A stretch of 54,144 bases of DNA from Pseudomonas sp. ZH-FAD (GCF_002803095.1 NZ_PGLR01000041.1:1-54144), one strand, 5' to 3'; positions 33,412 through 43,026 are shown, counted from the stretch's first letter. Notes: generated by a model not told the origin, from the sequence alone. Translations and numbers: made by a program.

Positions 33412-35859
33412 ATGCTCGTCATCTGGTTGCTGGTTCTGCTGCTCGGGGTCGCCTACCTGGCCCATAGCCGTACCGCCGCCCTACCTGCCCTCGGCATAAC
33501 CGCAGCCTACCTGGTGGCCATGGCATTGTTCAGCCCGGTACCGGGCTGGCTGCAACTGCTGCTGTGGATCGTCACCGGCACCGTCGCCGCGTTCATCCTG
33601 CTCGGCGATCTACGCCGGCAACTGTTCACCAGCCCGCTGTTCGCCTGGTTCCAGCGCGTGCTGCCGCCGATGTCAGCGACCGAGCGCGATGCCATCGAAG
33701 CCGGCACGGTGTGGTGGGATGGCGAGCTGTTCAGCGGCAAACCGGACTGGGACAAGCTGCTGGCCTACCCCAAAGCCAAGTTGAGCGAAGAGGAACAGGC
33801 GTTCATCGACGGCCCCACCGAAGAACTCTGCGCGATGATCAGCGACTGGCAGGTCGGCCAGCAGATGGATCTGCCGGAGAAAGCCTGGGAGCACATCAAG
33901 CAGCACGGCTTCTTCGCCCTGATCATTCCCAAGGAATACGGCGGCAAGGGCTTCTCCGCCTACGCCCACTCGCAGGTGGCGATGAAACTGGCCACTCGTA
34001 GCGGCGACCTGGCCTCCACGGTGATGGTGCCCAACTCCCTCGGCCCGGCCGAGCTGCTGCTGCATTACGGTACCGATGAGCAGCGCCAGCACTACCTGCC
34101 GCGCCTGGCGCGTGGCGAGGACATCCCCTGCTTCGCCCTCACCGGCCCGCTGGCCGGTTCCGACGCCGGCGCCATGCCAGACACCGGAATCATCTGCAAG
34201 GGCCAGTACAACGGCGAGGAAGTGATCGGCCTGCGCCTGAACTGGGAGAAGCGCTACATAACCCTCGGCCCGGTGGCCACCCTGCTCGGCCTGGCCTTCA
34301 AGGCCTACGACCCGGATCACCTGCTGGGCGACAAGGAAGACCTCGGCATCAGCCTGGCGCTGATCCCCACCGACACCCCCGGCGTGGAAATCGGCCGTCG
34401 TCACCTGCCGCTGGGCGCTGCCTTCATGAACGGGCCGAACTCGGGCAAGGACGTGTTCATTCCGCTGGAGTACCTGATCGGCGGCCAGGAGTACCTCGGC
34501 AAGGGCTGGATGATGCTGATGAACTGCCTATCGGTCGGCCGCTCCATCTCGCTGCCGGCAGTCGGCACCGGCGCGGCCAAGTTCACCAGCCTCGCCACCG
34601 GCCAGTACGCCCAGTTGCGCGAGCAATTCAACGTGCCGCTGGCCGCCTTCGAGGGCATCCAGGAAGCCCTGGCGCGCATCGGCGGCAACGCCTGGCTGAT
34701 GGACAGCGCGCGTATCCTCACCGCCAACGCCGTCGACCTGGGCGAGAAACCCTCGGTGCTGTCGGCCATTCTCAAGTACCACCTCACCGAACGTGGCCGC
34801 GAGTGCATCGGCCACGCCATGGACGTGCACGGCGGCAAGGGCATCATCATGGGCCCGAACAACTACCTGGCCCGCTCCTGGCAGGGCGCGCCGATCTTCA
34901 TCACCGTCGAGGGCGCCAACATTCTCTCGCGCAATCTGATGATCTTCGGCCAGGGCGCCATCCGCTGCCACCCCTACGTGCTCAAGGAAATGGCCCTGGC
35001 CGACCGCGAGGACAAGGATCAGGCACTGGCCGAGTTCGACTCATTGCTGATGAGCCATATCGGCTTCGCCGTCGGTAACGCCGCCAGCAGCTTCCTCTTG
35101 GGGCTGACCCTGAACCGCCTGGGCCAGGTGCCCGGCGATGACCTCAGCCAACCTTACTACCGCGCCCTCAACCGCCTGGCCGCGGCCTTCGCCCTATGCG
35201 CCGACAGCAGCATGATGTTGCTCGGCGGCGACCTGAAACGCCGCGAGCGCCTGTCTGCACGCCTGGGCGACGTGCTCAGCCATCTCTACCTGGGCTCGGC
35301 CGCGCTCAAGCGCTACCACGACCTGGACTACCCGGAAGCCATCCGTCCGCTGCTGCGCTGGGCCATGGAGGAAAACCTTTACCACGCCGAGCAGGCACTC
35401 GATGACCTGCTGAGCAACTTCCCCAACCGCCTGTTCGGCTGCCTGCTGAAAGTGCTGGTGTTCCCGCTGGGTCGCCGCCATCACGGCCCGAGCGACGCAC
35501 TGGACGCCGAAGTGGCCGCGATCATTGGCCGCCAGGCCGGCGACCCGGCGCTGGAATCGGTACTGGAAGGCTGCTACCGCCCGCAGGCGGACCAGGATTC
35601 AGTAGGAGCCCTGCAACATGCGCTGAACCTGGTGCAAGCCAGCCAGGATGCACGCAAGCGTCTGCACCAGGCGCTCAAGGATGGCAGCCTGCAACCGGCT
35701 CCGGGCCAGGACGCCATCGAGGCGGCGATCGCTGCCGGCATCCTCGACGGCGAACAGGGCCAGCGCCTGCAAGCCGCCGAAGCGGCGCGCCGTCGGGTGA
35801 TCGACGTCGACGACTTCGCCAAGGAAGAGCTCAAGCTGAGCCGCGGCAAGGTGCGCTGA
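33412..35859 (+). CDS. fadE: Acyl-CoA dehydrogenase FadE
   Basis: An 815-residue FadE-type dehydrogenase, the expected length for this family, that makes trans-2-enoyl-CoA in the first step of beta-oxidation. There are two N-terminal membrane helices (about 1-20, 25-65). The acyl-CoA dehydrogenase core (IPKEYGGKGFSAYAHSQVAMKLATRSGD; CFALTGPLAGSDAG; HGGKGIIMGPNNYLARSWQGAPIFITVEGANI) and a long C-terminal DUF1974 part follow. ATG 33412 is seven bases after GGAGGA; the ATG at 33406 is too close to that site. Confidence 0.92.
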   Translation: MLVIWLLVLLLGVAYLAHSRTAALPALGITAAYLVAMALFSPVPGWLQLLLWIVTGTVAAFILLGDLRRQLFTSPLFAWFQRVLPPMSATERDAIEAGTVWWDGELFSGKPDWDKLLAYPKAKLSEEEQAFIDGPTEELCAMISDWQVGQQMDLPEKAWEHIKQHGFFALIIPKEYGGKGFSAYAHSQVAMKLATRSGDLASTVMVPNSLGPAELLLHYGTDEQRQHYLPRLARGEDIPCFALTGPLAGSDAGAMPDTGIICKGQYNGEEVIGLRLNWEKRYITLGPVATLLGLAFKAYDPDHLLGDKEDLGISLALIPTDTPGVEIGRRHLPLGAAFMNGPNSGKDVFIPLEYLIGGQEYLGKGWMMLMNCLSVGRSISLPAVGTGAAKFTSLATGQYAQLREQFNVPLAAFEGIQEALARIGGNAWLMDSARILTANAVDLGEKPSVLSAILKYHLTERGRECIGHAMDVHGGKGIIMGPNNYLARSWQGAPIFITVEGANILSRNLMIFGQGAIRCHPYVLKEMALADREDKDQALAEFDSLLMSHIGFAVGNAASSFLLGLTLNRLGQVPGDDLSQPYYRALNRLAAAFALCADSSMMLLGGDLKRRERLSARLGDVLSHLYLGSAALKRYHDLDYPEAIRPLLRWAMEENLYHAEQALDDLLSNFPNRLFGCLLKVLVFPLGRRHHGPSDALDAEVAAIIGRQAGDPALESVLEGCYRPQADQDSVGALQHALNLVQASQDARKRLHQALKDGSLQPAPGQDAIEAAIAAGILDGEQGQRLQAAEAARRRVIDVDDFAKEELKLSRGKVR

Positions 35860-35870
35860 GTCGAACCGCT

Positions 35871-35973
35871 TGTGGGAGGGGCTTTTAGCCGCGAATTTCT
35901 TGCGTCGCGGCTACGACTGCAGGGATGCAGGAGGTAGAGCGAAGCAGGATGCCCGAGCCGAAAGCCCTCCCAC
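35871..35973. repeat. TGTGGGAGGGGC-type palindromic repeat downstream of fadE
   Basis: TGTGGGAGGGGCTTTTAGCC (35871) and the distal inverted AAAGCCCTCCCAC enclose TCGCGGCTACGACTGC...GCAGG, giving a longer compound version of the family seen at 4601 and 6405. Confidence 0.75.
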
Positions 35974-36051
35974 GAAAGCCAGCTATGCAGGACAGCGGGC
36001 GCCAGGAACTCTATACTCCTGCGCCCGTTTTAACCTTCAGGAACCTGCACC

Positions 36052-36459
36052 ATGGCCAGCCATCTCGAACACCACCTCGCCCTGCTCAACCACCTGCGCG
36101 GCATACTCGTCGCCCTGGGCGAAGCCGAACAGGTGCTCGACGACAGCCATGCCCTGTTCCTTGAGCGCTACGACGAGCTGCTCGCCGAACTGCCGAGCGA
36201 CCCGGTGTCCAGCCAGTACCTTGGCCAGGACCTGATCAGCCAGGTGTTTCATCGCTACCCGCAGATCGCCCACCTGGTGCCGCGCGACCTGCTGTGGTTC
36301 TTCGGCGGCGACTGCCTGCACTTCATGCCCGATGAGGAAATCGCCCTGTACCAGACCCTCGACGAGCGTCGCTTCGAGGCCGAAGAGAACGACGAACCCT
36401 TCGACTGGAATCAGGAAAAACAACTGCTGGCCCTGCCCACCGACAGCTCCAAGCACTGA
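36052..36459 (+). CDS. PA2817-family protein of unknown function
   Basis: A 135-residue acidic, helical protein (MASHLEHHLALLNHLRGIL; DLLWFFGGDCLHFMPDEEIALYQTLDERR) that I recognise as the Pseudomonas PA2817 family. No catalytic motif or signal peptide is seen. TTCAGGA upstream is a fair ribosome-binding site. It is followed by a strong terminator. Confidence 0.75.
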   Translation: MASHLEHHLALLNHLRGILVALGEAEQVLDDSHALFLERYDELLAELPSDPVSSQYLGQDLISQVFHRYPQIAHLVPRDLLWFFGGDCLHFMPDEEIALYQTLDERRFEAEENDEPFDWNQEKQLLALPTDSSKH

Positions 36460-36470
36460 CCGGCCAATAA

Positions 36471-36510
36471 ACAAAAGGCCCGCACGGTAAACCGGCAGGC
36501 CTTTTGTTTT
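36471..36510 (+). terminator. Terminator of the PA2817-family gene
   Basis: ACAAAAGGCC ... GGCCTTTTGT with a loop of about 18 bases, followed by TTT. It lies 12 bp after the stop codon. Confidence 0.8.
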
Positions 36511-36532
36511 GTGCTTGCACAAACGACAGAAA

Positions 36533-36564
36533 CGAAAACGCCGCTCGATTGAGCGGCGTTTTCG
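36533..36564 (-). terminator. Terminator of the tRNA operon
   Basis: CGAAAACGCCGCTC-AATC-GAGCGGCGTTTTCG on the minus strand, with T-run TTTCGTTT, lies just after the last tRNA-Gly gene. It can also work on the plus strand. Confidence 0.88.
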
Positions 36565-36570
36565 TTTATT

Positions 36571-36646
<76 letters not shown>

Positions 36647-36660
36647 GGTACAACTTGAAT

Positions 36661-36736
36661 TGGCGTCCCCTAGGGGACTCGAACCCCTGTTACCGCCGTG
36701 AAAGGGCGGTGTCCTAGGCCACTAGACGAAGGGGAC
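36661..36736 (-). tRNA. tRNA-Glu (TTC), copy 1
   Basis: A 76-nt cloverleaf with encoded CCA: acceptor GTCCCCT/AGGGGAC, anticodon loop CTTTCAC (TTC) and T-loop GTTCGAATC. It lies upstream of tRNA-Gly copy 1 in the same transcript. Confidence 0.97.
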
Positions 36737-36781
36737 CTGGAACTTCGCTTGAAACCCTGCCGAAGCAGAATTTCCAAATTT

Positions 36782-36857
<76 letters not shown>

Positions 36858-36872
36858 ATTACAGCTTGAAAG

Positions 36873-36948
36873 TGGCGTCCCCTAGGGGACTCGAACCCCT
36901 GTTACCGCCGTGAAAGGGCGGTGTCCTAGGCCACTAGACGAAGGGGAC
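36873..36948 (-). tRNA. tRNA-Glu (TTC), copy 2
   Basis: A tRNA-Glu with anticodon TTC, CCA encoded, first in the transcript and about 70 bp from the promoter -10 element. Confidence 0.97.
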
Positions 36949-37020
36949 ACACCCCGGAACATCAAGCAACTTTCCGGCTTCCTTCGCTCTGTTTCTAGCA
37001 TTGCTCTGGAAGTGGCGCGC

Positions 37021-37073
37021 ATTCTATGGAGCCTTTCGAGGGTCGTCAACCTCTCTCTAAAAAATTTTTAAAA
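37021..37073 (-). promoter_or_regulatory. Strong sigma-70 promoter of the tRNA operon with UP-like element
   Basis: On the minus strand: an A/T-rich tract (about 37073-37058), TTGACG at 37049-37044, a 17-bp spacer, TAGAAT at 37026-37021, then a GC-rich GCGCGCC discriminator. This layout is typical of stringently controlled stable-RNA promoters. Confidence 0.85.
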
Positions 37074-37170
37074 TCAAAGACTTCAGCCTATAAATTGATA
37101 TGCCACTAGGAGCCATGCAGCCAAGCCACTACACTCGGTCGAAAAGTCGATTCTCGAGAGGTCCCAAGCA

Positions 37171-37935
37171 GTGTCCGCACTCGTGATAACCATGCTGATC
37201 GTCGGCGGCATCGCCCTGCTGATGGTGATTGCCTACATCAACCACGCCGTCGAGAACAGCAAGCTGGAAAAAGCGCGCCAGCGCGCTGATCTGCTCGACC
37301 GCATTCGTCGCTGCCAGGATATCTCCGAACGCATGCCTGGGCAGCTGATGACACCGCAACTGAAGCTGCTGCTGAGCCAGTTGCAGCTGCAAGTCAGCGA
37401 ACGCCTGCTGCCGCTGGACAAGCAGAACGCCAGACTGAAGACCGATATTGACACCCTCAGGGCCCAGGTCGCTCAGGGCGAATCCATCCCGGTAAAGAAC
37501 CCACCACAGCCCATCGCCAACGAAGCCAAGGCCAAGGACGTACGTTTCCTGCTGGAAAACCTGCACGCCCTGATCACCAGCTCGGCACAGGGCGGCCTGC
37601 TGCCCGTCAACGATGGCAAGCATTGGCTCAAACAGATTCGTCAGATGCTGGTGCTGGTGCATATCGAGTTCTTCAGCACCCTGGGCCAGGCGGCCATGCA
37701 GCAGAACCAACCTGGCCAGGCCCGCCTGGCCTTCGAACGCGGTGTGCAGTACCTGCGTAAGCAATCTGACCCGACCCCTTATCAGACGCAGCTCAAGCGT
37801 TTCGAAGAGCAATTGGCGCGCGCCAATGCCATGGTGCTCAACAACAGCGCACCCAACGCGGATGAACCCAGCCAGCTGACCGAAGGTCTGAAGGACCTGG
37901 AAGACGACTGGAAGAAGAAGAACATCTACGACTGA
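37171..37935 (+). CDS. Membrane-anchored coiled-coil protein of unknown function
   Basis: A 254-residue protein starting at GTG 37171 (GAGAGG upstream). One N-terminal membrane helix (LVITMLIVGGIALLMVIAYI) is followed by charged, helical sequence with coiled-coil character (about 30-100) and a TPR-like helical region (LVLVHIEFFSTLGQAAMQQNQPGQARLAFERGVQYLRKQ). It ends in a highly acidic/lysine tail (DLEDDWKKKNIYD). I recognise it as a conserved Pseudomonas protein but know of no function. It may share a transcript with the GST gene 53 bp downstream. Confidence 0.75.
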   Translation: MSALVITMLIVGGIALLMVIAYINHAVENSKLEKARQRADLLDRIRRCQDISERMPGQLMTPQLKLLLSQLQLQVSERLLPLDKQNARLKTDIDTLRAQVAQGESIPVKNPPQPIANEAKAKDVRFLLENLHALITSSAQGGLLPVNDGKHWLKQIRQMLVLVHIEFFSTLGQAAMQQNQPGQARLAFERGVQYLRKQSDPTPYQTQLKRFEEQLARANAMVLNNSAPNADEPSQLTEGLKDLEDDWKKKNIYD

Positions 37936-37988
37936 GCAGACCACCGCCTTCGCTCAGTCGAGCACGTTGACCGCCGATAGGAGCTTCA

Positions 37989-38651
37989 ATGAGCCTGACC
38001 GTTTACGGGGCCCCCCTGTCCCCCTTCGTCCGCAAACTCTGCCTGTGCCTGATCGAAAAGGGCCTGGATTACGAGCTCGAGGTGGTCATGCCCTTCGGCC
38101 AGCCGGACTGGTTTCGCGAGCTCAATCCGCTAGGCCGGATTCCCGCCTTTCGCGATGGTGATCTGAAGCTGGCGGACTCCAGCGTCATCTGCCAGTACCT
38201 GGAAGAGCGCTATCCAGAGCATAAGCCGCTGTATGGCGAGGGTGCGGAGCAACGCGCCAGGGTACGCTGGCTGGAAAAATACGCGGACTATGAGCTGGCG
38301 CCGCTGTGCACCTTCACCGTGTTTCGCAACCGCGTGCTGAAAGCCACCATGGGTCAGCCATGCGATGAGGAAAAGGTGCAGCAGACGCTCAAGGACAAGC
38401 TGCCCAACCACTTCGACTATTTCGAGGCCACGTTGGGTGACGCGCCCTACTTTCTTGGCGAACAACTGTCCATGGCCGACCTGGCGCTGGCCAGCCAACT
38501 GATCAACATGGAGCACGGCGGGGAAACCCTGGATGCCGGCCGCTGGCCGAACCTGCTGGCGCACTACGAGCGTATCAAGGCCCGCGCATCCACACAGCAA
38601 CTGCTGCCGCGTGAACTGCGCACACTGGAGAAGATCGGCGCCAAGCGCTGA
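37989..38651 (+). CDS. Glutathione S-transferase family protein
   Basis: A 220-residue protein with an N-terminal thioredoxin-fold domain (MSLTVYGAPLSPFVRKLCLCL, likely active Ser11; LNPLGRIPAFRDGDLKLADSSVICQYLEERYP with the glutathione-binding SS) and an all-helical C-terminal domain (YFLGEQLSMADLALASQL). By family it conjugates or reduces with glutathione; the substrate is unknown. PA2821 is the positional counterpart. GATAGGAGC precedes the ATG. Confidence 0.88.
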   Translation: MSLTVYGAPLSPFVRKLCLCLIEKGLDYELEVVMPFGQPDWFRELNPLGRIPAFRDGDLKLADSSVICQYLEERYPEHKPLYGEGAEQRARVRWLEKYADYELAPLCTFTVFRNRVLKATMGQPCDEEKVQQTLKDKLPNHFDYFEATLGDAPYFLGEQLSMADLALASQLINMEHGGETLDAGRWPNLLAHYERIKARASTQQLLPRELRTLEKIGAKR

Positions 38652-38664
38652 ACACGCCTGCTTC

Positions 38665-38741
38665 GTAGGGTGCGCCGTGCGCACCTATTGCGAAATCAGC
38701 TTCGGCGACGTCTCAAGCCAGCGGTGCGCGTGGCGCCCCTA
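38665..38741. repeat. Inverted pair of GTAGGGTGCGC-family elements
   Basis: GTAGGGTGCGCCGTGCGCAC (38665) and a diverged inverted partner GGTGCGCGTGGCGCCCCTA (38723) lie between the convergent GST and msrC genes. Confidence 0.75.
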
Positions 38742-38776
38742 GCGGATCGAGTCTCCCTGCATCGCCAAAGGCGTAC

Positions 38777-39259
38777 TCAGCAGTCGCTGGCGGCCAGGAA
38801 TATCGCTGCCAGCGCTTCGATACCGGCCTGATCCACCTCGGTGAACCGCCCCACCGACGGGCTGTCCAGATCCAGCACGCCGATCAGGCGCCCTTCCTTG
38901 ACCAGAGGCACCACCAGCTCACTGTTCGATGCACTATCGCAGGCAATATGCCCCGGGAAGGCATGCACATCCTCGACCCGCTGCGTTTGCAGGCTGGCCG
39001 CCGCCGCGCCGCAGACGCCACGACCGAAGGCGATGCGCACGCAGGCCACCTTGCCCTGGAATGGGCCGAGCACCAGCTCGCCATCCTTCACCAGATAGAA
39101 GCCGGCCCAGTTCAGATCGGCCAGCTCGTGAAACAGGAAGGCGGAAAACTGCGCAGCATTGGCGATGAAGTCGCGCTCGCCGCTAAGCAATGCCTGCAAT
39201 TGTGCACTCAGCAGCGGGTAACCGTTGAGATCACCACCAGCCTGAGAAAGATCGATCAT
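38777..39259 (-). CDS. msrC: Free methionine-(R)-sulfoxide reductase (GAF domain)
   Basis: A 160-residue single GAF-domain protein of the fRMsr family that reduces free Met-R-sulfoxide. The three expected cysteines are at 73, 83 and 107 (VACVRIAFGRGVCG; GHIACDSAS), with the 10- and 24-residue spacing of the E. coli enzyme. ELVVPLVKEGRLIGVLDLDS is the family signature. The ATG at 39259 overlaps the stop of the DUF815 ATPase gene (ATGA). Confidence 0.87.
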   Translation of the reverse strand: MIDLSQAGGDLNGYPLLSAQLQALLSGERDFIANAAQFSAFLFHELADLNWAGFYLVKDGELVLGPFQGKVACVRIAFGRGVCGAAAASLQTQRVEDVHAFPGHIACDSASNSELVVPLVKEGRLIGVLDLDSPSVGRFTEVDQAGIEALAAIFLAASDC

Positions 39260-40146
39260 GCCTGTTGCTCCAGCAGTTGCAGCCCGACCCAGTGGCGGGC
39301 GAATTGATAGGCGCAGCGGCCATTGCGGTTACCGCGACCCAGCGCCCAGCGAATGGCGGCTTTCTCCAGCGCCTCGTCCCAGCTCCAGTCGAGCCCGACC
39401 TGACGCGCCTGCACCTCTACCCAGTGACGCACGACGAGCAGGAAATGATCCTGGCTGAAGGGATAGAACGACAGCCACAGGCCAAAACGGTCGGACAGCG
39501 CGATCTTGTCCTCCACCGCCTCGTTGGGGTGCAGCTCGCCGTCGACCCGCTTCCAGTTCTCGTTATCGCTCTGATGCTCGGGCACCAGATGGCGACGGTT
39601 GGAGGTGGCGTACAGCAGCACGTTGTCCGGCGCCTGCTCCAACGAGCCGTCGAGCACGCTCTTGAGTACCCGGTAGTCACCCTCGCCCGCTTCGAACGAC
39701 AGGTCGTCGCAGAACAGCACGAAGCGTTGCGGCAAGCCGGCCAGCAGCTCGACCACGCGCGGCAGGTCGGCCAGATGATCGCGCTCGATCTCGATCAGGC
39801 GCAGGCCGGCCTTGGCGTGCTCGGCGAGCAGGGCACGCACCAGCGACGACTTGCCAGTGCCACGCGCGCCCCAGAGCAAGGCATGGTTGGCCGGCATGCC
39901 GCTGACGAACTGACGGGTGTTACGCGCCAGTTGCTCGCGCTGGGCGTCCACACCCAACAGATCGCTCAGCGACAGGTCGAGGCTGACATCCAGCGGCAAC
40001 AGGTAGCCGCTGCGGCCATCACGCACCCAGCGTGCCGCCACGCACTTGCTCCAGTCCACCTCCGGACGTAGTGCAGGCAACAGGGGTTCGATGCGCTCCA
40101 GCACCTGCTCGGCGCGGGCAAGAAAATCCAGTAACCGGGAATCCAC
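39256..40146 (-). CDS. DUF815-family AAA ATPase
   Basis: A 296-residue P-loop ATPase with Walker A WGARGTGKSSLVRAL (about 98-110) and Walker B-like FVLFCDDLSFEAGEGDYRVLK. Arginine-finger/sensor regions are seen in LLYATSNRRHLVPEH and LSDRFGLWLSFYPFSQDHFL. The family (YeeZ/DUF815 type, PA2823 by position) has no settled role. It is translationally coupled with msrC downstream. Confidence 0.8.
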   Translation of the reverse strand: MDSRLLDFLARAEQVLERIEPLLPALRPEVDWSKCVAARWVRDGRSGYLLPLDVSLDLSLSDLLGVDAQREQLARNTRQFVSGMPANHALLWGARGTGKSSLVRALLAEHAKAGLRLIEIERDHLADLPRVVELLAGLPQRFVLFCDDLSFEAGEGDYRVLKSVLDGSLEQAPDNVLLYATSNRRHLVPEHQSDNENWKRVDGELHPNEAVEDKIALSDRFGLWLSFYPFSQDHFLLVVRHWVEVQARQVGLDWSWDEALEKAAIRWALGRGNRNGRCAYQFARHWVGLQLLEQQA

Positions 40147-40256
40147 GATCTACTACTCCTTTTGCGCAGAGCCGCACGTTGCAGGCTCTGCCGGTACAGG
40201 GTCGCTATCAGCTATGCTTGGCAGGCGCCCAAGGATCAGAGACCACGCACGCATTT

Positions 40257-42578
40257 ATGGACATTTCGCTCACCAATCGCCTGTCGTTCAAACAGGCCGG
40301 CCTGACCGTCCTGGTGGCGTTTATCCTTGGTACGCTGCTGAGCGTCACCCAGGTGGCGGTCGATTATGCCAGCGAAGAGGCCTCCATCAACCGCGAGATT
40401 CGCGCGCTGCTGGAAATCAGCCACAACCCCGCCGCCCGTATCGCCTACAACATCGACGCGGAACTGGCGCAGGAGCTGGTCCTCGGCCTGCTGCGCTCGC
40501 CCGCGGTGACCCGCGCCGAACTCATCGACAACAACGGCCTGGTGTTGGCCAGCGTCAGCCGCCCACGCCGGGAAAGCCGCTACCGGGTCTTCAGCGACAG
40601 CCTGTTCGGGGCCCAACGGCAGTTCCAGGACCCACTCCACGTCAGCCATGCCCCCAACGAAGCCCTGGGCTTTCTACGCCTGGAAGTCGACACCTACGCC
40701 TTCGGCAGTCACTTTCTCAGACGCTCGCTGCTGACTCTGCTCACCGGTTTTGCGCGCAGCCTGCTGCTGTCACTGATCCTGCTGGTACTGTTCTATTTCA
40801 TGCTGACCAAGCCCCTGACCGGGGTGATTCGCGCACTCAGCGAGCGCAACCCGCAAGACCCGCAGCACCGTCCCGTGCCCTGCCCCAAGGGCCATGAGCG
40901 CGACGAGATCGGCACCCTGGTGGAGGTCACCAACCGCCAGCTGTCGAGCATCGCCCAGGAGATCGAACAAAGGCGTAACGCCGAAGACCGCCTGACCCAG
41001 TACCTGAATGAACTGGAAAACATCGTCTCGGCGCGCACCGCCGAGCTCAAGGCCACCAACGCCCGCCTCAGCCAGTCCAACCGCGAACTGGAGGTGGCGC
41101 GTACCACCGCCCTGAACATGGCGCAGGCGCGCTCGGCCTTTCTGGCCAACATGAGCCACGAGATCCGTACGCCGCTCAACGGCCTGCTGGGCATGCTCGC
41201 ATTGGCCCTGGACGGCCCGCTCAGCGCCGAGCAGCGCCAGCAGCTGGGCATCGCCCATGACTCCGGCAAGGTGCTGGTGGAGTTGCTCAACGACATTCTC
41301 GACCTGTCCAAATTCGAAGCAGGCCAGCTCGAACTGGAGGAAATTCCCTTCGACCTCGGCGCCTTGGCAGAGGAAACCGCCAGCCTGCTGTCTCAGAACG
41401 CCGCCAGCGCAGTCGAGCTGACCTGCCTGATCGACCCGGCACTGCCGACCCAGGTGCTGGGCGACCCGACACGGGTGCGCCAGATCGTCAGCAACCTGCT
41501 GTCCAACGCGCTCAAATTCACCCGTTTCGGCCGTGTCGACCTGATCGTCGCCTGCGGTAAGGACGGCATCAGCATCCGCGTGCGCGATACTGGTATCGGC
41601 ATCGCCGAAGATGCCCAGGCGCGCATCTTCCAGCCCTTCGCCCAGGCCGAAGTCGGCATCACCCGTGAGTACGGCGGCACCGGGCTCGGCCTGGCGCTGA
41701 CGCGGCGCCTGTGCGAAGCGATGCATGGCAAGCTGACCCTGCAGTCGAAAGAAGGCTTCGGCAGCGAGTTCTGCGCGCAACTGCCGCTGCCGGCCCATGC
41801 GCAAGCCAGCTCCCAACCCTCACTACAAGGCCGCATCGTGGCCATGACACCGGCCAGTAGCGGCCTGCAGCAGATGCTCAGCCAGTGGCTGCCAACCTGG
41901 GGCCTGGGTTATCAGCGCCTGGATACCGATGCCAGCCTGCACGGCGTGGATGCCGACCTGCTGATCAGCGATTGCCCGGAATGCCTGCTGGGTATTCGCC
42001 CGGCGATCAGCACGCCGATACTGCTGGTCACCGCCTATGGCAACTTCCTGCCGCACGAGCAAGCGCAGCGTCTCATGCCGCTGCTGCAGATCGCCCGCCC
42101 GCTGGCGCGCAATGGCCTGTTACAGATGCTGCGGCACATTCTCCACAGCGACGACGGCGACCTGCACAACAGCGCCCAGACGCAAGCTGCGCGAGAAAGC
42201 ACAGCGCGCGTGCTGCTGGTCGAAGACAACCCGGTCAACCAGATGGTCGCCAAAGGCATGCTGGCCAAGCTCGGCTACCAAGTGCTGGTCGCCGCGCACG
42301 GCGCTGAAGCATTGGAGGTGCTGGAGCAAGAGCCAATCGATCTGATCCTGATGGACTGCAACATGCCGGTGATGGATGGCTACGAAGCCAGCCGACGCAT
42401 CCGCAGCAATGGCCGCTGGCCGGAGTTGCCCATCGTCGCCCTGACCGCCAATGCGCTGTCCGACGAGCGCGAGCGCTGCCGCGCTGCCGGCATGAACGAT
42501 TACCTGGCCAAACCCTTCCGCCGTGAAGAGCTGGCTGTCATGCTCGACACTTGGCTGCCCGATGAGGTCAATCGCTGA
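40257..42578 (+). CDS. sagS: Hybrid sensor kinase SagS
   Basis: A 773-residue membrane hybrid kinase. Two helices (about 14-36 and 160-183) bracket a periplasmic sensor of about 120 residues (the HmsP/SagS type). HAMP-like and coiled-coil parts, HisKA with H about 300 in MSHEIRTPLNG, HATPase (GGTGLGLALTRRLCEAM) and a C-terminal receiver with the acceptor Asp at about 699 (LILMDCNMPVMDGYE) follow. SagS links the surface-attachment/biofilm switch and HptB in P. aeruginosa (PA2824). ATG 40257 (MDISLTNRLSFKQAG) is chosen by family length. Its 3' end overlaps convergent ospR by 11 bp. Confidence 0.85.
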   Translation: MDISLTNRLSFKQAGLTVLVAFILGTLLSVTQVAVDYASEEASINREIRALLEISHNPAARIAYNIDAELAQELVLGLLRSPAVTRAELIDNNGLVLASVSRPRRESRYRVFSDSLFGAQRQFQDPLHVSHAPNEALGFLRLEVDTYAFGSHFLRRSLLTLLTGFARSLLLSLILLVLFYFMLTKPLTGVIRALSERNPQDPQHRPVPCPKGHERDEIGTLVEVTNRQLSSIAQEIEQRRNAEDRLTQYLNELENIVSARTAELKATNARLSQSNRELEVARTTALNMAQARSAFLANMSHEIRTPLNGLLGMLALALDGPLSAEQRQQLGIAHDSGKVLVELLNDILDLSKFEAGQLELEEIPFDLGALAEETASLLSQNAASAVELTCLIDPALPTQVLGDPTRVRQIVSNLLSNALKFTRFGRVDLIVACGKDGISIRVRDTGIGIAEDAQARIFQPFAQAEVGITREYGGTGLGLALTRRLCEAMHGKLTLQSKEGFGSEFCAQLPLPAHAQASSQPSLQGRIVAMTPASSGLQQMLSQWLPTWGLGYQRLDTDASLHGVDADLLISDCPECLLGIRPAISTPILLVTAYGNFLPHEQAQRLMPLLQIARPLARNGLLQMLRHILHSDDGDLHNSAQTQAARESTARVLLVEDNPVNQMVAKGMLAKLGYQVLVAAHGAEALEVLEQEPIDLILMDCNMPVMDGYEASRRIRSNGRWPELPIVALTANALSDERERCRAAGMNDYLAKPFRREELAVMLDTWLPDEVNR

Positions 42579-43026
42579 GCCGAGCCAGTAGCCGATCCAG
42601 GCTGCGCCGCAGCCCTTCCATCTCCAGCAGATCCTGATCACCGAACTGGCAGAGCAACTGCGCCTTGAGCGGCAGGACCTGCGCCTGCAGCGCCCTGCCA
42701 GCCTCGCTCAGGGCCAGATGCACCTCGCGTTCATCCGTCTGCGCGCGACGACGCTGCACCAGGTCCATCTGCTCCAGACGCTTGAGCAGCGGCGTCAGGG
42801 TGCCGGAATCCAGCTGTAGGCGTTGCCCGAGCGCCTTGAGCGTCGGCTGCTCGGGCGCCCGCTCCTGCCATTCCCACAGCACCAGCATCGCCAGATACTG
42901 CGGGTAGGTCAGGCCGAGGGCGTCGAGCATCGGCTTGTAGGCGCGGATCACCGCACGCGAGGCAGCGTAAAGCTTGAAGCACAGCTGGTTGTCCAGCTGC
43001 AGCCCGGCGGTGTCGAAAGCGGTCAT
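42568..43026 (-). CDS. ospR: MarR-family oxidative-stress regulator OspR
   Basis: A 152-residue MarR/OhrR-type repressor. The redox-sensing Cys16 is in LDNQLCFKLYAASRAV, and the winged helix is in TLKALGQRLQLDSGTLTPLLKRLEQMDLVQRRRAQTDERE. OspR controls the adjacent glutathione peroxidase in P. aeruginosa (PA2825/PA2826). ATG 43026 overlaps the gpx stop (ATGA). A perfect 24-bp palindrome upstream of gpx is the likely operator. Confidence 0.87.
   Translation of the reverse strand: MTAFDTAGLQLDNQLCFKLYAASRAVIRAYKPMLDALGLTYPQYLAMLVLWEWQERAPEQPTLKALGQRLQLDSGTLTPLLKRLEQMDLVQRRRAQTDEREVHLALSEAGRALQAQVLPLKAQLLCQFGDQDLLEMEGLRRSLDRLLARLSD

Noticed and set aside
40032..40256. Upstream extension of sagS
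   Set aside because: It overlaps the DUF815 gene antisense and has no family support; the start at 40257 gives the expected SagS architecture.
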